DNA of 64,000 bases, taken from the NCBI RefSeq assembly GCF_032118995.1, contig NC_092651.1, forward strand, positions 22,552,349-22,616,348. Direction: 5' to 3'. The notes below the pieces were generated by a model, which saw nothing but the letters and a program-made list of their open reading frames with translations, was not told the DNA's origin and made no database searches. Shown piece by piece: positions 35,001 through 43,259 of this stretch (its first letter is position 1; every line of letters starts with the position of its first letter). Position numbers and translations under genes: made by a program. Source of the stretch: Asterias amurensis. Its lineage: Eukaryota > Echinodermata > Asteroidea > Forcipulatida > Asteriidae.

Positions 35001-38000
35001 CTCTTTTTGCACACCTAAAAATCTGACATACACGAATGAAATCACTAACAAAATGTAAACAATGTATTATTATTATTATTACTATTACTCCATGTTACTA
35101 GGCATTCTTTGCTTACACAGCTAGCACAGACATTCAGCACATCGTACGTAGTAAGCGAAGGATGGTAAGCGTAAGCGAAGAATTCAAAAGAAGAAAATAA
35201 TTTAATAGATGTTAAATTTGCATCGGGGATAAAGAATATTAATTTTGGTTTTTAACCAAACACCGATGTGTGTTAGCACTGTATACTCGGTACTTTCCCT
35301 AGTCCTGTGAAAAAATATCACAGGCATGTTACTCGGGTGGGATTCGAACCCACGACCCTTGCAATTCTAGAGCAGTGTCTTACCAACTAGACTACCGAGG
35401 TTGCCCGGTAGCTAGAGGCAGTTCGAATCCTATGTTTTGGCAGCGGATACCGCAACGATATAAAAGATGTTAAATTTGCATCGGGGATAAAGAATATTAA
35501 TTTTGGTTTTTACCCATACACCGATGTGTGTTAATAATCATTCCTTTTTATTTAGCAGAAAGATGCTGAACATTTTTACACTACAAAAAAAAACAATTTG
35601 GGCCACCAAATTTTGTGACAGCTCAGTACATTTTTTCAACTTTAACTGCTGCCTAGGAGACATTTAAACTAATTCTGACCCCTGCACAGTTGACTTAAGT
35701 TACCATTGAGGCTGAAAGGATTAACATGCACAGTTTATTGTGTGTGCTCACTAGTGAAATGTCATTATTTGTTTTTATTTCCCAAATAGCTCTTACCCAA
35801 CCAGCTCCCTCCCATCTTGCTATGCCATTACATCTTCAACAACGTCTTCACATTCAACCAGCTCTGTCTTCAACTCCACAAACTGAAAACATTAACGGTA
35901 AATGCTTGTCTTTTTCAATGTTGTACTCTAGGCCTACGTAGCTTTGTATAATATAAAGTTGTTAGTTTGTTCATCTGCCTGTGGGAATCTAATTTCTATG
36001 TTTTGTAAAATGTGGAAAAAAATAATTGAAATTTATTGAAAAGAAGTGTGCATTTTGGTTGTTGTTTTTTGTTTTGTTTTTTGAGCTTGTAAACTTAAGG
36101 TTTTACCAAAGACCTAAGAAACTGATGTACACTTGTTTTTCTTCATAAAAATCAGGCATGAAATTCTTCCTACTTAAAAGTCTGATTTCCTATTTTGGTT
36201 TGCCCTAAGAGAAGTCAGCAAAACGGTTATTAAATAGAGCATGAAAAGTATGTAAAGTAAGACTTGAAGGTCTGCATGGTAGAAGGATAGTAAGAAAATT
36301 TTCGCAGTGACACCATGCAGGAGTGCGTTTTGGCAACCCCAACCAAAGCCCAACCAACTTAGCAAGTCAGTTACCGGTTGTTTTGAACAGCATCGTCACC
36401 GCGCTCAACCGAACGCGCGAAAACGCTCAACCGATCATCAACGTTTCTGGTTGGGGTCGCCAAAACGCACTCCAGGTAAATCTCTTTTGAGTGATGATGG
36501 TTCCGAGAAGAGGACTTCAAAGACTCAAGTTTCCTGACACTACACCGAGTATACTGTCCGAACTGTTGACTCCTCTTTTTTTTTTCTTTTTTTTTTTTTT
36601 CTTACAATGTTCAAGTGTACACTAAGGCCAGTTCATACTCGCTGTATTTCCACTGAGTACACAGCGCACAGACCCCATGCTGGAGACGGAGCCCAAGTCG
36701 GGGTTTGATAATGCCCCAACCCTGATCATATTATTAATTTTCTAATTTTGTATCATCAGGACATCACAACCGTGTACCCCAACCACACAGCACACAGCCT
36801 GAGCCGTCTCCAGTCCTGCCTCCTAACAGTATTACCATGGCAACCCAAAATCATGGCCAATCAGCATCTTCATTAGCCACTCCCACTATCGCTACATCAT
36901 CACCAAGCCCCGCCCGTCCAAGGGGGATGTCTCGAAGTAGACGATTGTCCCTTGATCCTCATGTGAGATTAAGGGTCGACAAACTGGAAGTGGTAAGTCC
37001 AACTAGATTACAGGCTAATAAACCATACGGTGCGTGTTAGATTAGAATTCATATTGTTTGCTAAAAATTGTTCATGGCCTGACGTTACGTCCCTAGCACA
37101 GTCTTTCCCGAAGGTTAAATGACAACACAATAAACTCTAACAGGATTGGTGTTTTGTCATTTAGCCTTCAAGAAAGACTCTGCTAGGTCAGGGCCCAATT
37201 TCATAGAACTGCTCAAGCACAAAATTTTGCTTAAGCCAAATAATCCTTGCTTAGTAACATCAGATTACCGGCCAAGACTCCACTCAATTGTTATGCTAAG
37301 GGAACAACAGCTAATTACCAGTCACAATCAATGTATATGGCATAACATTTTGGCCAGTAACATGTGTAAAATAAGCGAGCTGTTTTCGTGCTTAAGCAAA
37401 ATTTTTGCTTAAGCAGCTCTATGAAATTGGCCCCTGGTCATAAATATCTGTTTGCATTTATACCACAGGTCCTTTTAGTTGGTAAGCAGTTTGCAACAGC
37501 TTATTCTATTTTCACTTAAATATAGCTATGTACAATGACGTGCTTGATAAAAAACTACCGTTTAAATTTGAAATCCTCAGACTATCGAGGCATTTGCTAT
37601 GTCACATGATTTGGGCAAGCTTTTGCCTAGTTACATTAGAGACGGTGAACACCCCTACACAGTTCTGAATGAACGTGCATGGCAAAATGGTACAAGGGTT
37701 TGCTCATCTGGAGTTCACAGATTTTTTGATGGAAACTGAATAAAAACTCTCTTTTGAGTAGTGTAAGTTCTGGAAAGAACTGGTGGTTGACATCTCAACG
37801 TTTCGATTAGTATGCTCGGATCGTCTTCAGAAGAACAGCATTCTACGCAAAAGAGAGATTTCCACATGGCGTTACTACAGACCTCACCTAATTATACTCC
37901 CACCATGCCAAGTTTAAAATCCTACCTACGTATCACTTGTACTTTCCACATTTATACTGACAAGTCAACCTGCAAGTCATTCTTTATCTGTATACTCAAG

Positions 38001-41000
38001 TTTCGTAAAAAGTTTTGTAATGTATCAAAATTTGTGATGGCTGTGCATTGAATAAACAAACCTACTCTAATTTTAACATCCCACTTAGGCTTTGAAATAT
38101 CTTGGGATAGATCCATCTGAAGAGGAAAAGATGGAACTGAGAAGACGACTGCAAGTGGACCAATCTGGAATGGTGCCATATGGAGGTGATATATTTGTTA
38201 TATCTGTGCTCGTAATAAACAGGGTTTGCATGCAATTCACTTTCAAGTACATCTCTATGTAGAATAGTGTGAAGAGAAAACAAATTCTTACATTTTTAGG
38301 GGGGAGGGAGGGGGTATTGACAAAGTGTGCAGTTTGACTGCTTGTAAAAATAGGAATAATTGTGAAGAGCCTCCTTAGTATACCTTCTAATACACCCGTT
38401 TTATTTCCATCTACTTCAGTCTTTGTTGCAGTCTCCAGAGAGTTATTCAAGATGCAGCTTGATGAAAGTGTTCTAGGAGCGGGGTCATTGACCTTTGCAG
38501 CCCATGACGTCACTGACTTTGCAGAGCCGCCACCATTCCAACAACAGGTAAAATACTTGTGATTCAAACATGAGCCCAAGTTCAGAGACCTGCCTAAGTA
38601 CAGAAATATGTTGCTTACTAGAATAGGTTACCAGCCAAAATACCATGAAATGTGTACTGTTTGTGACTGGTTACCTGCACAGATTTCCACATAGCTGTCA
38701 TTTTCTGCTAAGCTGGTATATGAAGAAGTTTATTACACCACTGGTATTAAACAACTTGACCCATCGTTTGTTGTAAGGATCAGACAAGTACTTTAGGACC
38801 AATGAGTTCGATATTTCAACTCGCTATGTGTATGCTTTCATGTTAGATTCTTACATCTAACATCAACAGTATTACATGCATAGAGGATATTACAGATGTT
38901 TCTCTGACAGTCATTCTACAAAAAATCCTAAGTTCGGAATTCCATGTTTTCCTTGTGCATAATGAGTCTTGCACAACTCTTTAAAATGAAAATTTATGCC
39001 AAGCAGTGCACGCAACACGGATACATGAAACTTTATGCATTGCTTGGCGTGTATGTTAATTTTACGTGTTACGCATTATGCATTAAAAAAAAAACAGACG
39101 CATGGATTTCCGGCGTAACAAAGTACAATGTTTTTATTATTAATTTTGTTTTTTTACCTGTACACCGATGTGTGTTAGCACTGTATACTCAGTACTTTCC
39201 CGAGTCCTGTGAAAAAATATCACAGGCATGTTACTCGGGTGGGATTCGAACCCACGACCCTTGCACTTTTAGAGCAGTGTCTTTACCAACTAGACTACCG
39301 AGGTTGCCTGTTAGCTAGAGGCAGTTCGAATCCTATGTTTTGGCAGCCGGTACCGCAACGATAATATAATTTTGTTTTTGTTTTAGCCACAGCGCGCAAG
39401 TCTAGACACAGTACCGAGTGGTGAGTTAGAAACGATGAGGAGACAACGAGATGAAGCACTCAGAGAAGTGGAAAGATTAAAAGTAAGTCACTCGCAATCT
39501 ATCAGTTTAGGGTTTATGGTCAATCTATAACTACTAGGCAGAATTGACCCTGCTTTGATGAAAAATCACAAATTTAAAACTAAAAGAAATTGAAACTAAC
39601 CCTGCTACTATATATCTTCACAGGGATGCAGACATGGAAATTTGTGCTTTTGTAATATTTTGTATGCGTCTGAAATGTTTTCCAGAAATGTTTTGTACGC
39701 ATCCATCGACTTTTTAAATATTTTTTAATTTGTTAAAGGTACAACTTCAAGAGAAAGATCGATCCTTCAATTTAGCCGAGGAAGAGTTACTCAGAATTCG
39801 CAAGGTTTGTGTCACTCCGATATTATTAACAAAAGTAAAGTTCAAAGTTGGTGTTTTTTGTTTGAAAAAAATCGTAGCTCCTGAACCAAACTGGATTTTA
39901 ACAAAACATTTTGAAACCATTTTTAAACCATCAAAAATTTCTTCCAAAAACCTTTGAAATGCTACACAGAGTGTGACCCCAATCGACCTTGACTTTTAGT
40001 ATAAACCAGAAAGTGAAGTTTTATACTGAAAACAGTTTAAACTTAGTTGGATTTGAAACTTTGCATGGTGGAATTAGATTTAGGTGAAGTTTTACAGTAA
40101 CACTATGTGAACATCTCTTTTGAGTAGAGTTGGTTCTGAATAAAACTGGTGTTTGAATTTTTTTCAGAACAAACACTAATCAAAAAAGATTTTCACATGT
40201 TGTTTTTGCAAGACTCACCTTATTAACGCCAAAAGTCTGAACCCGACATTGGATTGATAATGTTAAAATGTCGTCACCAATTCATTCAATCGTAATTTGA
40301 AGACATCACTCACGAACACCTTGTTTTGTTATGAGCAAAAGGTAGAATTTTATTTCAATCTTATTTTGGAATTCCTTGGTTTTCTTCAGGAGGCTCAAGG
40401 GGCCATCCATGAGAGTAGAGCCTTGAAGAGTCGAGTCCATCTCGCTGAAGCTGCCCAACACGAGGCTCGTAATATTGAGATAGACTACGAAGAGGTTGTT
40501 CATCTATTGGAAGCTGAAGTTGAAAGGTTACAACGGAGGAGTAATAAGACACCACCAAAGGTAGAATACTTCTCACTTTTATTTTCAGAAAGTAATGACT
40601 GAGCAAATTTACTCGTTGAAACAAATATTTTTTGTTACAAACCTTTTAAACGATTTTGATTTTTGTTTCTTAGTCTGTTCTGTTTTGAAATTTAGCAAAT
40701 TGACAGAACAGCAAATGTTCAGAAAGCCGTGAACTAAATAAATGGTGTAAAAAAAAGAATTGTCTTTAAACTTTTGAGTTTGTTTCAAACTATCAATTGT
40801 GTCATATATGGGTTTGAGTCCCAGTCGTTAAACTTGTGTCCTTGAGCAAGATACTTAAATACAACCTTTTTTCCCTTTGGATGGGAAATTAAGCTGTAGG
40901 TCCATTTTATGTTAATGGTTGTGCACATAAGAGAACCCAGAACACTTTATCATGGAAGAATAGGGGTAAACTTTTGCTTACAGGTTTCCTTTAAGGAATG

Positions 41001-43220
41001 ATTTAAGGCCCAGTGACCAGGGGTAATAATGTCGGAAGCGCTTTGAGACACCCCTCGGGCGTGAAAAGCGCTATATAAAAACGGTCTATTATTATTACTA
41101 TATACATTCATATTGATATCAAACCATGTTTTATATTGTGCTATTTTAAATACAGCATCAAGTTTGCTTGAAGATAAACTCATAATCGCACCCAGCCTTT
41201 GGAAAAAGACATGGCGCATCTGCTTCCCATATCCAACTTGGCCTTCTGACTCAATGGAAATAGGATGCAGAAGTGCTATAGTTTTACTGTACTCCACAAG
41301 TGCTTGTATGATAACTAATATTATGTACATGTATTTCTTTATGTTCAAGTCAAATCCAGTTGATATCGAGAACCTGCAGAAGAGATTGGCAATTCTGAGC
41401 TGTGAGCTGAGGAAAGCTGCTATCAGCAAGAGAACATATGAAGTAGCAACAGAGAACTTACTCCAGTTTGCTGAGGTAGGTATTAATGGAATGGTAACAG
41501 GTGTTGAATAGTGAGGGATTGGGTAGGGGCATCATTGACCTCCGTCAGGCTGAGGTTGATGAGAGAACATATGAAGTAGCAGCAGAGAATTTACTGCAGT
41601 TTGCTGAGGTAGGTATTAACAGAATGAAAACAGGTGTTAAATAGGGGCGGAATGGGTAGGGGCATCATTGGCCTTCGTCAGGCTGAGGTAGGAAAAGTAA
41701 TGAGACCAATTCAGAACTGACTCCGCGGTACAGTTAATTACGAATACGATCCTATAAGCTAAAGTAGTAGTCCAAGTCTATTTTCTATACCATCTGCCCT
41801 GGTAATAGTTAAAAAGCAGGACAGTTCTTTTCAGAACTGAGAAGTCTCCCGAACCCCCAATTATCTACTCCGCGACAGTAAAATAAAGCAAGACATTTCT
41901 CTAAGAGCAAACTCTACCTGGAAAGTAGATACACACATGGTGTTACCGCAAACCAAATATACATAACCATTCATAATTGTTGTCATGTCTGTCTAAATGA
42001 CACTGCTGACTACAAAGACAGTGGACACTATTGGTAATTATCAAAGACCAGTCTTCTCACTTGGTGTATCTCAACATATGCATAAAATAACATGTGAACA
42101 TTTGAGCTCAATTGGTCGTCGAAGTTGGGAGATAATAATAACAGAAGAAAAAACCTTGTCACACGAAGTTGTGTGTGTTTAGATGGTTGATTTCGAGACC
42201 TCAAGTTCTAAATCTGAGGTCTCGAAATCAAATTCGTGAAAATTACTTCTTTCTCAAAAACTATGTCACTTCAGAGGGAGCCGTTTCTCACAATGTTTTG
42301 TACCATCAACCTCTCCCCATTACTCGTTACCAAGTAAGGGTTTATGCTATTGATTATTTTGAGTAATTACCAATAGTGTCCTCTGCCTTTAAGCACAGTT
42401 TTAAAAGAAAAGATACGATCGAGTACCAAGAAAAAAATGATATCTGTTTTCTGAGGTTGGGTTGGGCGACCTTGCCTTTCCTTCAAGCTTAGGTTGATAA
42501 CAGTTGATAGGAAGTACACAGAGAAAACTTAAACCCCTTTTAGCTGAGACAGGGTTGGGGTTAAGTATGGTCAGAGAATGATAATGGGTGTAAGATAGGG
42601 GTGGGATGGGCATTGGCATCCTTCCCCTTTTCTTAAAAGTGAGTTTTATAACAGTAGATATGAAGTAGACAAAAAATAAAATGAACACTTTTTGCTGGGG
42701 TAGGGTTTGGTCAGAGAATGATAACGATTGTAAAGTATAGGTGTCCTTGCCCTTCCAGTTAAAGTTGTTACTGGGCCCAATTGGATAGAGCTGCTTAAGT
42801 ACAAAATTTGATCAAGCTTAACAAATCCTTGCTCAGTAAAATTAGATTACCTGACAAGACTCCACTCATTTGTTATGCTAAGTAAACAACAGTTAAATAC
42901 AAAGCAATGTATATGGCATGAATTTTTTGCCAGTATGTGCAAAATAAGCAAGCTATTTTTGTACCTAAGCAAAATGTGTGCTCAAGCAACTCTATGAAAT
43001 TTGCCCCTGGTTAAAAATACCTTTAGCATCAATTTAACAGATTTTGAGCCGTACACGTAAAAGATTTGTGTTATTATTATTAATCTTTTATTGATTATTT
43101 TAATTACCATAATCGATATATCCCTGCTATCATACACATCCAGTCTGCAACTTGCATGCAATGCATCATCAAATCAAGATAAATCACTACCTGTCACAAT
43201 GTCATAATTAATCATAGAGA

Positions 43221-43259
<39 letters not shown>

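Noticed and set aside
35340..35410. tRNA-like sequence with good A and B boxes
   Set aside because: It is the head of a dispersed SINE repeated at 21.6, 39.2 and other positions, not a functional tRNA gene; the acceptor stem does not close.
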